From: CAVSCR01 sp963726575
Lineage (GTDB): Bacteria > Actinomycetota > Actinomycetes > JAHEKZ01
Assembly (NCBI GenBank): GCA_963726575.1
Contig: CAVSCR010000006.1
Span: 248,001-312,000 of the forward strand
DNA length: 64,000 nt
Direction: 5' to 3'
Shown: positions 53,121 through 61,950 of the stretch, in pieces
How the letters are laid out: each line of letters begins with the position of its first letter
Position numbering within the stretch: the first letter of the stretch is position 1
The notes under the pieces: generated by a model
What the model saw: only the letters and a program-made list of their open reading frames with translations
Database searches by the model: none
Told to the model about the DNA's origin: nothing
Translations under genes and position numbers: made by a program

Positions 53121-54485
53121 ATGACATCGCCCGACTCCTCTGTCCCGCCGTCCGGAGCGACGGCGACACCGACCGACCCTCCGCCCGCTCCTTCCCCGGC
53201 CGGCGGCTCGGGTCTGCGCCCGCCGCTGCGCCGAAGCCAGGACCACCGCGTCGTCGCCGGTGTCTGCGGTGGCCTGGGCGAGTACTTCGGCGTCGACCCG
53301 GTGCTGTTCCGCGTCGTCGTCGTGGTGCTCACCCTCTTCGGCGGCTGGGGCATCCTGCTGTACGGCCTGGCCTGGCTCGTGATGCCGGACTCGCCACGTC
53401 CTGGTTCACCCGCTGGTGCGACCCGGCGCAACGCTGGAATCTGGTGGATCGTCGGCCTCGCCGTGCTGGCGTTGATCGTGCTTCCGTGGGCACTGGCGGT
53501 GATGCGCAACCTCTGGTGGAACATCGGCGGCTACCACGGTTTCGGAATGCCGATGTCGATGCCGCTGCACCCCTTGCACTTGTTCTGGCCCGGCGCCGGT
53601 TCGCTGCTGCTGCTGGCGGGCGCAGGTGTCTTGATCTGGTGGTTGGTGCATCGCGACGCTGCGAGCAGGGACTCGGCGGCTCCACCGACCGGGTCGTCCA
53701 CCGCCCCGACGCTCAGTGCTCCGCCCGCCGTGGAGTCGACCGTCTATCCCGCCGCGGGGTCGCTGGAGATGGCGCAGACCGAACCGACGATCGCGTTCGC
53801 CCCGGCGAGCACGTGGAGCGATCCGGCTGCGCAACCGGCGAGCACACCCGAGCCTCCTCCTCCGCGTCCTCGTCGTCCGCGCAGCGTCTTGGGTCCGCTC
53901 ACGGTCAGTCTGGCCGTGCTCGTCGCAGGTGTGTTGCTGGCGCTGGACACCGCAGGGAACCGTTCGGTGCCGGTGGCGGTGATCTTGGCCACCACCCTGG
54001 CGGTCGTGGCGGTCGGGCTCCTCGTCGGTGCGTGGGTCGGTCGCAGCCGCGGCTTGATCGTGCTGGGCGTGATGCTGAGCCTGGCGACGGCAGCTGTCGC
54101 CGCCCTGCCCCACATCGACGTCTCCGGCGGTCTGGGCCATCGCACCTGGGTCGTACGCTCCGACGCGCAGAACGACTCGCCGTACCGTCTTGGTGCGGGC
54201 GACGCCACGCTCGACCTGGCTGGTCTCACCGCGAGCGGGGCTCACGTCGTCGGGGCGAGCGTGGGCGTCGGGAACCTGACGGTCTACGTGCCGCGTCGCG
54301 CCGACCTTGCGATCACGGCCCAGGTGGGTCTTGGTGCCATCCAGTGGCAAGGACCGAACTCGTCGCTCGTGTCGGGACGCGACGTGTCCAAGACGATCGA
54401 CGTCGGATCAGGGACGGACACGATCATTCTCGATGTCTCCGTCGACGTCGGACAGATCACCGTGATTCCACAAGGGAGGTTGTAA
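53121..54485 (+). CDS. PspC-domain membrane protein with LiaF-like C-terminal domain
   Basis: This 454-residue protein has a Pro-rich N terminus of about 30 residues and a PspC domain (PLRRSQDHRVVAGVCGGLGEYFGVDPVLFRVV, about 32-95). A central region holds several transmembrane helices and Pro/Ala-rich linkers (about 95-330). A C-terminal LiaF/cell-wall-active-antibiotics-response-like beta domain follows, with GNLTVYVPRRADLAI, VGLGAIQW and DVSVDVGQITVIPQG. It probably works with the divergent PspC-kinase/LuxR pair as an envelope-stress module. The ATG at 53121 is chosen over a longer shadow frame. Confidence 0.88.
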   Translation: MTSPDSSVPPSGATATPTDPPPAPSPAGGSGLRPPLRRSQDHRVVAGVCGGLGEYFGVDPVLFRVVVVVLTLFGGWGILLYGLAWLVMPDSPRPGSPAGATRRNAGIWWIVGLAVLALIVLPWALAVMRNLWWNIGGYHGFGMPMSMPLHPLHLFWPGAGSLLLLAGAGVLIWWLVHRDAASRDSAAPPTGSSTAPTLSAPPAVESTVYPAAGSLEMAQTEPTIAFAPASTWSDPAAQPASTPEPPPPRPRRPRSVLGPLTVSLAVLVAGVLLALDTAGNRSVPVAVILATTLAVVAVGLLVGAWVGRSRGLIVLGVMLSLATAAVAALPHIDVSGGLGHRTWVVRSDAQNDSPYRLGAGDATLDLAGLTASGAHVVGASVGVGNLTVYVPRRADLAITAQVGLGAIQWQGPNSSLVSGRDVSKTIDVGSGTDTIILDVSVDVGQITVIPQGRL

Positions 54486-54746
54486 GTGAAGCCGCACCGG
54501 TTCGATGCCACGTCACTGATCAGTGGCCTCGTCTTCGGGCTCGTCGCCACGGTCTACCTGATCGGCGAGGCCACCGGCAGCTACGTAGACGGTCGCTGGT
54601 TGCTCCCTCTTGCCCTGATCGGGCTGGGCGTCGCGGGGGTCGTCGGTGCCGTCACGACCGCCGCTCGGCAGCGTCCGGCCACAGCGCCGGCGACGGCAGA
54701 CCCAGAAGTCGAGGCTGACGTCACCGCAGCCGACGGCACGGACTGA
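54486..54746 (+). CDS. Small two-helix membrane protein
   Basis: This 86-residue protein has two transmembrane helices (TSLISGLVFGLVATVYLIG and WLLPLALIGLGVAGVVGAV) and an acidic, Ala/Thr-rich C terminus. The GTG start is directly adjacent to the stop of the PspC protein, so it belongs to the same operon. The family is unassigned but such a protein commonly follows the PspC gene in actinobacteria, in my recollection. Confidence 0.75.
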   Translation: MKPHRFDATSLISGLVFGLVATVYLIGEATGSYVDGRWLLPLALIGLGVAGVVGAVTTAARQRPATAPATADPEVEADVTAADGTD

Positions 54747-54749
54747 TGG

Positions 54750-55547
54750 TCAGGAGGGACCTGGGCTCGGGTGTCGCTCGAAGCGGGCGCTCATCCCCTC
54801 GACCCAGGCGCCGTCCCCCGCCCACTGCCGCTCGCGCACGAGCAGCTCCTCAGGTCGCACCTCCACCAAGAAGTAGCAGTTGAGCGAGCCGCGGGTGCGT
54901 TCGGATACCGCAGTTCCGGCCACCAGGCTCAGCGCCTGCCGGGAGGTGTGCGGGCTGCTCAGCTTCACGCGGGCGATCTGCGGGTCATGGGTATGCCCTG
55001 ACAACAGCAGATCGACGCCGGCATCGGCCGCTGCCGCGACCAGGCTCGACCGACCGATCAGGCCCGACAGCTCCTTGGGCAGCACCGGATGGTGGGTCAC
55101 CAGCACGCGTACCACGCCGTCCGGCGCCTGCCCCAGGTTAGTGCGCACCAGGTTGGCCTGGCGCTCGCTGACGTGTCCGGCCTTCCAGCGCCAGTGCGGC
55201 ATCGACGTGAGCCCGAGCAAGGTCGCCCCGTCGATGTGCAACACCGGGTCGAGCTCAACCGTGATCAGTTGTCGGTACCTCTCGAACGGCGAGGCGAAGC
55301 GGCGCGCGACGTTGTAGAGCGGAATGTCATGGTTGCCGGGCACCACGAGCAGCGGTTGCGGCAGTCGGCGCAGGTAGGCGCTGGCTTGGCTGAACTGGTG
55401 GCTGCGCGCCCGCATCGTCAGGTCGCCGCTGACCACCGTCGCGTCCGGTCGTTGTGCGACGAGGTCCTCCAGCAACGACTCCGCGATGTCACTCACGTCC
55501 GCTCCGAAGTGAAGGTCGGACACCTGCGCGATGACCGGGCCGCTCAT
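54750..55547 (-). CDS. Metallophosphoesterase
   Basis: This 265-residue calcineurin-like phosphoesterase has the metal motifs AQVSDLHFGAD (D-x-H), VVSGDLTMRAR (GD), VVPGNHDIPLYN (GNHD), VLVTHHPVLP and LLLSGHTHDPQ (GH-x-H). Substrates of this group include cyclic nucleotides and phospholipid headgroup phosphodiesters. It follows the Nudix gene with an ATGA overlap, so the two are co-expressed. ATG at 55547 is chosen for this reason. Confidence 0.92.
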   Translation of the reverse strand: MSGPVIAQVSDLHFGADVSDIAESLLEDLVAQRPDATVVSGDLTMRARSHQFSQASAYLRRLPQPLLVVPGNHDIPLYNVARRFASPFERYRQLITVELDPVLHIDGATLLGLTSMPHWRWKAGHVSERQANLVRTNLGQAPDGVVRVLVTHHPVLPKELSGLIGRSSLVAAAADAGVDLLLSGHTHDPQIARVKLSSPHTSRQALSLVAGTAVSERTRGSLNCYFLVEVRPEELLVRERQWAGDGAWVEGMSARFERHPSPGPS

Positions 55548-56002
55548 GCCGGCGCACCGGGATGGTCGAGCCGGTCCAGCGCGAACCCGACGAGTGGCGC
55601 GAGCCATCGCTCTCGCACGTCGTCGATTGCGACCCACTCGACGGCGTCGGTGGTGCCTTCTACGTCATGGATCACCAGGGGACCCTCCGCCGCCACCGCG
55701 ACGCGGTACAGCACGCGGACGGCGTGCATCTGCGACAGTTCGTCCTCAGCCAGTTCGCGCACGGCCGACTGGATCCCGAGGAGCGCCTCCACCGAGCCGG
55801 TCAGACCGGTCTCTTCGTGCAGTTCGCGCAGCACCGCGACCGGCGGTGGCTCGCCGAAGTCGATTCCGCCACCTGGCAGCGTCCAAGCACCGGGGTAGGC
55901 CGTGCGGTCGTTCAGCCGGACCATCAGGAGCCTGCGATCGCGCAGCACAACCGCGTAGGCAGCGACCCGCTGCACCCGCCGCGGCGGTTCGTCATCGGCC
56001 AC
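55544..56002 (-). CDS. Nudix hydrolase
   Basis: This 152-residue protein has a complete Nudix box G-x5-E-x7-R-E-U-x-E-E-x-G-U at about residues 44-66 (GGGIDFGEP followed by LRELHEETGL). Nudix enzymes hydrolyse nucleoside diphosphates linked to another moiety. The rest of the sequence does not identify the substrate. It is coupled to the metallophosphoesterase gene behind it and lies 16 bp downstream of the P-type ATPase. Confidence 0.92.
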   Translation of the reverse strand: MADDEPPRRVQRVAAYAVVLRDRRLLMVRLNDRTAYPGAWTLPGGGIDFGEPPPVAVLRELHEETGLTGSVEALLGIQSAVRELAEDELSQMHAVRVLYRVAVAAEGPLVIHDVEGTTDAVEWVAIDDVRERWLAPLVGFALDRLDHPGAPA

Positions 56003-56018
56003 GCGACTCCCTCAGCGG

Positions 56019-58724
56019 CTAGCGACGTGCGATCAGCTTGCCGAGCTCCCACAGAACGAACAACGCCGCCGCCGGCGCGATCGCGAGGAACCATTGTGTC
56101 GAAGTGAGCGGCACCGTCCCCAGCAGGCCGGACAGGGCTCCCCCGCGCGTGGCCAGGAGAGCCACCACGAACTCGGCGAGGACCACGAGGTTGAGCGTCC
56201 GATTGTCGAATGTCGCCGACTGGAGTGTCGTCTCGGTCTGGCTGCGCGACTGGTAGGCCGTGACGAACAGGCACAGGGCAAATGCAGTGAGCGCCATCGT
56301 GGAGCCGAGGGTGTAGCTGTCGTACTGGCTCTTCCCCAAGGCGATGAGCGCATTCAGGCAGGTAGCGATGAAGAGGCCTGCAAGCCCGACCGTCGTCATC
56401 ACCGGCGTCGTCATGATGGCAGTGTCGCGCGGACGGGGGCGCCGCAGCATCAGACCCGGAGCCTCCTTGTCCATGCCCAGCGTGACTCCGATCGGCGCGG
56501 TGACCGCGAAGTTGATCCACAGGATCTGTACCGCGGAGAAGGGCTGCCCGGCCGCGATGTTCAGGACACTGGCCACGAGGAACGTCACGACGTAGGCAAC
56601 GAGAACGACCAACATGAAGCGGATGTACTTCAACAGGTCGTCGTAGAGCGCCCGTCCCACGTGCACCGCGCGCACGATGGTCGCGAAGTTGTCGTCGGTG
56701 AGGATCATCCGCCCCGCGTTCTTCGCCACCTCGGTGCCCGTGCCCATCGCGATCCCGATGTCGGCCGACTTGATCGCAGGAGCGTCGTTGACCCCGTCAC
56801 CTGTCATCGCGACCACGTTGTTCTTCTTCTGCAAGGTCTTGACGATCAGCACCTTGTGCTCCGGCGCCACTCGCCCCACCACGCCGATCGTGTCGATCCT
56901 GCGCAGCTGCTCCTCCTCGGTCAGGGCTGCGAAGTCGGCTCCAAGGATCGCCTCGCCGGGAATGCCCAGCTGCTGGGCGATGGCGGCGCCGGTGACGACG
57001 TCGTCCCCGGTCACCATGCGCACCTGGATGTTGGCCCGCAACGCATCGGCGACCGCCGCCTTCGACTCCTCGCGGGGAGGGTCGATCATGCCGACCACCG
57101 AGGTCATCTGAAGGTCCTGTAGGAGCGCGAGCAGATCACCCTCGGCATCGAACCCGGCCGGGTCCAGGTCCTTCATGCCGGCCGCCATCACCCGCAGCCC
57201 GGCCTCCCCCATGCGCGTGACGTGAGCCTCGGCACGCTGCCTCAGGTCAGTGCTCCAGGGCACGCTGGTCCCGCCCGACAACGCTGTTGCAGCCCGGTCC
57301 ATGACGGCCGGAGCCGCACCCTTGACGAAGCAGCGGATGACGGCCGTTCCCGACGCGTCGGTCGCCTCGTGGAACGTCGCCATCAACTTGTAGGTGGGGT
57401 CGAACGCGAGCGTCGCCAACCGCGGATGACGGGCTTGCGTCTCCTCGACATCCACGTCGGCCTTGTGCCCCAGGATGAGCAGTGCGCCCTCGGTGGGGTC
57501 TCCGACGACCTTGCCGTCCACCAGTTTGGCGTCGTTGACCACGAGGAACGGCAAGATGGCCGCTTCGATGGAGTCGCTGGAACCCGCCGCGTGCTTCACC
57601 GAACCTTCCAACCCGTAGCCGATGCCGGAGATGGTGAACCGGTCGGTCGGGTCGATCACCTCGACCACCGTCACCTGGTTCATGGTCAGCGTTCCGGTCT
57701 TGTCCGAGTTGATGGCCGACGTCGCCCCAAGCGTCTCGACCGAACCCAGGTCCTTGACCACGGCGTTGTGCTGGGCAAGGTTCTGGGAGCCGGCAGACAA
57801 AATGGTCTGCAGGATCGTGGGCATGGCCTCGGGAATCGCGGCGATCGCCAGCGCGATGGCCGTGGTAAACACGACCTCCAGCGACTGGTTCCGTTCGATG
57901 CCGAGCGCGAACATGATCATCATCGTCACACCGGCGGCGCCGGCGATCCACAGCGTCAGTGTGTCCAACTGCTTCATCAGCGGTGTCTTGTCGAGCTTCT
58001 TGGCCGCCAGCATCCCGGCGATCTTCCCGACCTCGGTGTCGGCAGCGATTCCCGTCACCAACATCACGGCGCTGCCATGGGTCACCGGAGTGCTGCAGAA
58101 CGCCATGTTCGACTGGTCGCCGACACTCACTCCCGTCTGCGCGAGGGTGGCCACGTTCTTGGCTGCCGGCGTGCTCTCCCCCGTCAGCGCCGACTCGTCG
58201 ATCTGCAGCGAGGTGGCTTCGATGATCCGACCGTCTGCGGGAACCTCATCGCCTGCCGTCAAGAGGACGACGTCACCGACAACGACATTCTGGGCAGGGA
58301 TGGTCGACTCGGTTCCGTCGCGCCTGACCCGGGCAGACTCCTGCATCATCGACTTCAGGGCATTCATCGCGCTTTCGGCTTTGCCCTGCTGGCGCAGTCC
58401 CACCACCGCGTTGAGCACCGTGATCAGGAACACGACCAGTGCCGTGGTGAACTGGCCGATGACCAGTGACAGCGCCGCCGCCGCGACCAGGATCACCTGC
58501 ATGTAGTTCCGGTACTGGCTGAGGAACTGGCGCCAGCCGGGAACGGGCTTCTCAGCCGGCAGCTCGTTCGGACCGTCTTTGGCCAGACGAGCTGCTGCCT
58601 CGACCGACGAGAGCCCGGCCGCCGGGTCGACCCCAAGGCGTTGGGCAACGTCGTCCACCTCGAGGGCGAACCAGCCGGTCGCCTGGTCGGCGGTTGCTGA
58701 CGCTTCGATTGACATGGCAGCCAT
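56019..58724 (-). CDS. Cation-translocating P-type ATPase (P2-like)
   Basis: This 901-residue pump has the N-terminal cation ATPase segment (about 10-80) and the actuator motif LTGESTPA. The phosphorylation site SDKTGTLTMNQV has Asp near residue 345, and the hinge reads MTGDGVNDAPAIKSADIGIAMG. About ten helices end with a cation ATPase C-terminal region. The transmembrane M4 motif reads IPEAMPT, not PEGLP as in SERCA pumps, so Ca2+ is not assured; Na+, K+ or Mn2+ are possible. The start may be the first Met or MSIEAS three codons later. It is in line with ppk2 upstream (44-bp gap). Confidence 0.9.
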   Translation of the reverse strand: MAAMSIEASATADQATGWFALEVDDVAQRLGVDPAAGLSSVEAAARLAKDGPNELPAEKPVPGWRQFLSQYRNYMQVILVAAAALSLVIGQFTTALVVFLITVLNAVVGLRQQGKAESAMNALKSMMQESARVRRDGTESTIPAQNVVVGDVVLLTAGDEVPADGRIIEATSLQIDESALTGESTPAAKNVATLAQTGVSVGDQSNMAFCSTPVTHGSAVMLVTGIAADTEVGKIAGMLAAKKLDKTPLMKQLDTLTLWIAGAAGVTMMIMFALGIERNQSLEVVFTTAIALAIAAIPEAMPTILQTILSAGSQNLAQHNAVVKDLGSVETLGATSAINSDKTGTLTMNQVTVVEVIDPTDRFTISGIGYGLEGSVKHAAGSSDSIEAAILPFLVVNDAKLVDGKVVGDPTEGALLILGHKADVDVEETQARHPRLATLAFDPTYKLMATFHEATDASGTAVIRCFVKGAAPAVMDRAATALSGGTSVPWSTDLRQRAEAHVTRMGEAGLRVMAAGMKDLDPAGFDAEGDLLALLQDLQMTSVVGMIDPPREESKAAVADALRANIQVRMVTGDDVVTGAAIAQQLGIPGEAILGADFAALTEEEQLRRIDTIGVVGRVAPEHKVLIVKTLQKKNNVVAMTGDGVNDAPAIKSADIGIAMGTGTEVAKNAGRMILTDDNFATIVRAVHVGRALYDDLLKYIRFMLVVLVAYVVTFLVASVLNIAAGQPFSAVQILWINFAVTAPIGVTLGMDKEAPGLMLRRPRPRDTAIMTTPVMTTVGLAGLFIATCLNALIALGKSQYDSYTLGSTMALTAFALCLFVTAYQSRSQTETTLQSATFDNRTLNLVVLAEFVVALLATRGGALSGLLGTVPLTSTQWFLAIAPAAALFVLWELGKLIARR

Positions 58725-58768
58725 CCTGCTTCTTCTCGGGCCTTACCGTCCTGCGGGCCGTGCTGCGC

Positions 58769-59617
58769 TCAGAACGGTGTCGGGATGTACTTGAACTCGT
58801 AGCTCGACTCCCGCGAGTCGCTCGGTGGCGGCTGTCGCTTGGGCAGCTTGATCGTCTTGGGCTTCAGCGGTTGATACGGCACCTGACTGAGCAGATGGCT
58901 GATGATGTTGAGGCGGCCGCGCTTCTTGTCGTCCGTGTTCGCCAGGAACCACGGCGCCCACCCCGTGTCGGTCGCCTCGATCATGTCGTCGCGTGCTCTG
59001 CCGTAGTCGTCCCAGTGGGTGTACGACTTCAGGTCCATCGGAGAGAGCTTCCAGATCTTGCGGCCGTCATGGATCCGGCTCTCCAGGCGGCGCGTCTGCT
59101 CGTCAGCACTCACTTCCAGCCAGTACTTCAACAAGATGATCCCGGAATCCACCATGGCCCGCTCGACGCCGGGGACCAGCTCCAGGAACCTCTGGGTTTC
59201 GTCTGGCGTGCAGAAGCCCATGACCCGCTCGACACCCGCCCGGTTGTACCAGCTCCGGTCGAAGATCACGACCTCTCCGGCCGCTGGGAAGTGGGGGATG
59301 TAGCGCTGGACGTACATCTGTGACTTCTCGCGGTCGGTCGGGGCCGGGAGCGCCACGACACGGAAGACGCGTGGACTGACCCGCTCGGTGATCCGCTTGA
59401 TCGTGCCGCCCTTGCCGGCGGTGTCACGACCCTCGAAAACGATCACGATCTTGGCGCCGGTCGCCTTGACCCACTCCTGCAGCGCCACCAGCTCGACGTG
59501 CAGCTTGCGCATCTGCGCTTCGTACTCCTTGCGCTTCATGGGGGTTTCTGTAGCGACGAGATCAATCGTCTCGCCGGTGCCCTTGTGGTGATGCTTCTTC
59601 TTGCCCACAGACGTCAC
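58769..59617 (-). CDS. ppk2: Polyphosphate kinase 2
   Basis: This 282-residue protein is a single-domain PPK2 that uses polyphosphate to phosphorylate nucleotides (or the reverse). Walker A is IVFEGRDTAGKGGTIKRITE, Walker B is VVIFDRSWYNRAGVERVMGFC, and the lid region contains SRIHDGRKIWKLSPMDL with the catalytic basic residues. The ending is YEFKYIPTPF. A GTG start at 59617 (VTSVGKKKHHHKG) is preferred; another GTG is three codons later. The His/Lys-rich N terminus is short. It precedes the P-type ATPase gene in the same direction. Confidence 0.94.
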   Translation of the reverse strand: MTSVGKKKHHHKGTGETIDLVATETPMKRKEYEAQMRKLHVELVALQEWVKATGAKIVIVFEGRDTAGKGGTIKRITERVSPRVFRVVALPAPTDREKSQMYVQRYIPHFPAAGEVVIFDRSWYNRAGVERVMGFCTPDETQRFLELVPGVERAMVDSGIILLKYWLEVSADEQTRRLESRIHDGRKIWKLSPMDLKSYTHWDDYGRARDDMIEATDTGWAPWFLANTDDKKRGRLNIISHLLSQVPYQPLKPKTIKLPKRQPPPSDSRESSYEFKYIPTPF

Positions 59618-59685
59618 TCCCGTCGCACGCTTCTCGCTTTGGCCCGACCATGTCGGCGGCTCCGACAGTACGGCCCTGGGTCCGG

Positions 59686-60222
59686 CTAGCGCGTCGCGGG
59701 ATCGATCAAGCCCCGCACTCTCGCGATCTCCGAACGGTGTTCGGCTTCGTGCTGCAGCAGGTGATGGGCGACCCACGACGGCGAGACGTCATACCGCTCG
59801 CGACGTCGTGGGGCGTGGAACTCCTCGACACTCAGCGCGGCCAAGCGGTCCAGCGTGACTGCCCGGACGGCGTGCAGACGTTGGAGCAGGTGCGCCAGCG
59901 GTTCGGCATCAACCGTCGTCAGGGCGCCCAGGTCGTCGCGATCGGTGTCGGGGAACCACGGCGCCAGCTCCGAGTCCTCGAGCGCGATGCCCGTGACGTC
60001 GTAGACGATCCAGTCGGCCTCGATCAACGCCACGTGATACAGCAAGGTTGCGATGCTGTTGTCGGAGCCGACCGGCTGTCGACCCACCAGCTGTTCGTCC
60101 AAGCCGGCCAGGGCCTGCTCGGTGTCCCTGCGGGAATCCTCGAGCGCGCCAAGCCAGCGGCCGATCTCCGGCTCCCCGGCGACCACGTCCAGGGTGAGTA
60201 CCTCACGCTCTGCGCTCGTCAC
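59686..60222 (-). CDS. DinB-family protein
   Basis: This 178-residue four-helix protein has candidate metal ligands in ATLLYHVALIEADW (His near 63) and WVAHHLLQHEAEHRSEI (His near 155-165). It belongs to the DinB/DUF664 group that includes thiol-dependent transferases in actinobacteria. No substrate can be named. It lies 34 bp downstream of guaA and 68 bp upstream of ppk2, on the same strand. Confidence 0.85.
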   Translation of the reverse strand: MTSAEREVLTLDVVAGEPEIGRWLGALEDSRRDTEQALAGLDEQLVGRQPVGSDNSIATLLYHVALIEADWIVYDVTGIALEDSELAPWFPDTDRDDLGALTTVDAEPLAHLLQRLHAVRAVTLDRLAALSVEEFHAPRRRERYDVSPSWVAHHLLQHEAEHRSEIARVRGLIDPATR

Positions 60223-60256
60223 GGGACCGGCCCGCCTACGGTGAGCCGGGGACGCA

Positions 60257-61849
60257 TCACTCCCATTCGATGGTCCCCGGAGGCTTGCTGGTGACGTCGA
60301 GCACGACCCGGTTGATCTCGCGCACCTCGTTGGTGATCCGGGTCGAGATCCGCGAGATCACATCGTAGGGAAGGCGGGCCCAGTCAGCCGTCATCGCATC
60401 CTCGCTCGTGACCGGCCGGATCACAGCCGGGTGGCCATAGGTCCGCCCATCCCCTTGCACGCCGACCGAGCGCACATCGGCGAGGAGCACCACGGGCATC
60501 TGCCAGATGGAGCGGTCAAGGCCGGCCATGGTCAGCTCCTCGCGGGCGATGGCGTCGGCCTCGCGCAACACGTCGAGCCGCTCGCCCGTCACCTCGCCGA
60601 TGATGCGGATGCCCAGGCCCGGTCCTGGGAAGGGCTGGCGCCACACGATCTCCTGCGGCAGGCCGAGCTCCTCACCCACGGCTCGCACTTCGTCCTTGAA
60701 CAGCGAGCGCAGCGGCTCGACGAGAGCGAACTGCAGGTCTTCTGGCAGGCCACCGACGTTGTGGTGGCTCTTGATGTTCGCCGTGCCCGTTCCACCACCT
60801 GACTCCACGACATCGGGGTAGAGCGTTCCCTGCACCAGGAAATCCACCTGTTCGCCGTGGCTGCCCGCCTCGTCCACCACTTCGGCCGCAGCGGACTCGA
60901 AGACGCGGATGAACTCGCGGCCGATGATCTTTCGCTTCTCCTCCGGGTCGGTCACGCCGGCGAGTGCGTCGAGGAAACGCTGCTGCGCCTCGACGACCTT
61001 GAGCCGGACGCCGGTCGCTGCCACGAAGTCGCGCTCGACCTGTTCGGGCTCACCCTTACGCAGCAGACCATGGTCGACGAAGACGCACGTGAGCCGATCC
61101 CCGATCGCGCGCTGAACCAGCGCAGCGGCAACTGCGCTGTCGACGCCACCGGACAGACCGCAGACGGCACGCTTGTCACCGACCTGCGCACGGATGGCGT
61201 CGACCTGGTCGTCGATCACGTTGGCCATCGTCCACGTGGGCGAACATCCTGCGATCTCGAACAGGAAGTGTTCGAGCACCGATTGGCCGTGCTCGGTGTG
61301 ACGAACCTCAGGGTGGAACTGAACGCCCGCGAATCTGCGGTCGACGGCCTCGAACCCCGCAACGGGAGCGCCATCCGACGACGCCGTGACGGTGAAGCCG
61401 CCCGGTGCAACGGTGACCGAGTCGCCATGCGACATCCAAACTGATTGCTCGCGCGGCAAGCCGTGGAACAACGCGGAACCGGACGCGGTCACCTGTAGGG
61501 GAGTGCGACCGAACTCACTGGTTCCGGTGTGCTCGACGCTGCCGCCAAGAGCCTGCGCCATGGCCTGGAATCCGTAGCAGATCCCGAACACGGGGATGCC
61601 TGCGTCGAACAACGCCGCGTCGACCTGCGGGGCGTGCGCGACGTAGACGCTCGAAGGACCGCCGGACAACACGACAGCAGACGGACGGCGAGCGACGATC
61701 TGCTCGACGGTGGTGGTGTGTGGCACGATCTCGCTGTAGACGTGGGCCTCACGGATCCGGCGGGCGATCAGCTGCGCGTATTGGGCGCCGAAGTCGACGA
61801 CGAGGACCGTGTCGAAGCCCTCGGTGGCCGGCTGAGGGATATCGCTCAC
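60257..61849 (-). CDS. guaA: GMP synthase (glutamine-hydrolysing)
   Basis: This 530-residue enzyme converts XMP to GMP. The glutaminase domain (about 1-200) has the nucleophile Cys91 in VFGICYGFQAMAQALGG and the His-Glu pair in VQFHPEVRHT. The ATP-pyrophosphatase domain has the P loop GLSGGVDSAVAAAL, and the C-terminal dimerisation domain ends RVVLDVTSKPPGTIEWE, the standard terminus. The GTG at 61849 is preceded by GGAAGG and starts the conserved part; 16 further upstream codons are not needed. Confidence 0.97.
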   Translation of the reverse strand: MSDIPQPATEGFDTVLVVDFGAQYAQLIARRIREAHVYSEIVPHTTTVEQIVARRPSAVVLSGGPSSVYVAHAPQVDAALFDAGIPVFGICYGFQAMAQALGGSVEHTGTSEFGRTPLQVTASGSALFHGLPREQSVWMSHGDSVTVAPGGFTVTASSDGAPVAGFEAVDRRFAGVQFHPEVRHTEHGQSVLEHFLFEIAGCSPTWTMANVIDDQVDAIRAQVGDKRAVCGLSGGVDSAVAAALVQRAIGDRLTCVFVDHGLLRKGEPEQVERDFVAATGVRLKVVEAQQRFLDALAGVTDPEEKRKIIGREFIRVFESAAAEVVDEAGSHGEQVDFLVQGTLYPDVVESGGGTGTANIKSHHNVGGLPEDLQFALVEPLRSLFKDEVRAVGEELGLPQEIVWRQPFPGPGLGIRIIGEVTGERLDVLREADAIAREELTMAGLDRSIWQMPVVLLADVRSVGVQGDGRTYGHPAVIRPVTSEDAMTADWARLPYDVISRISTRITNEVREINRVVLDVTSKPPGTIEWE

Positions 61850-61950
61850 GGGCACCTTCCGAACGCGGGATGAGCTTGGAGTGTATCGGCGTCCCACGGC
61901 GAAGAACTCGTTCGCTTCTGGTCACCCCGAGTCCCTAGGCTGAGGCGGCC

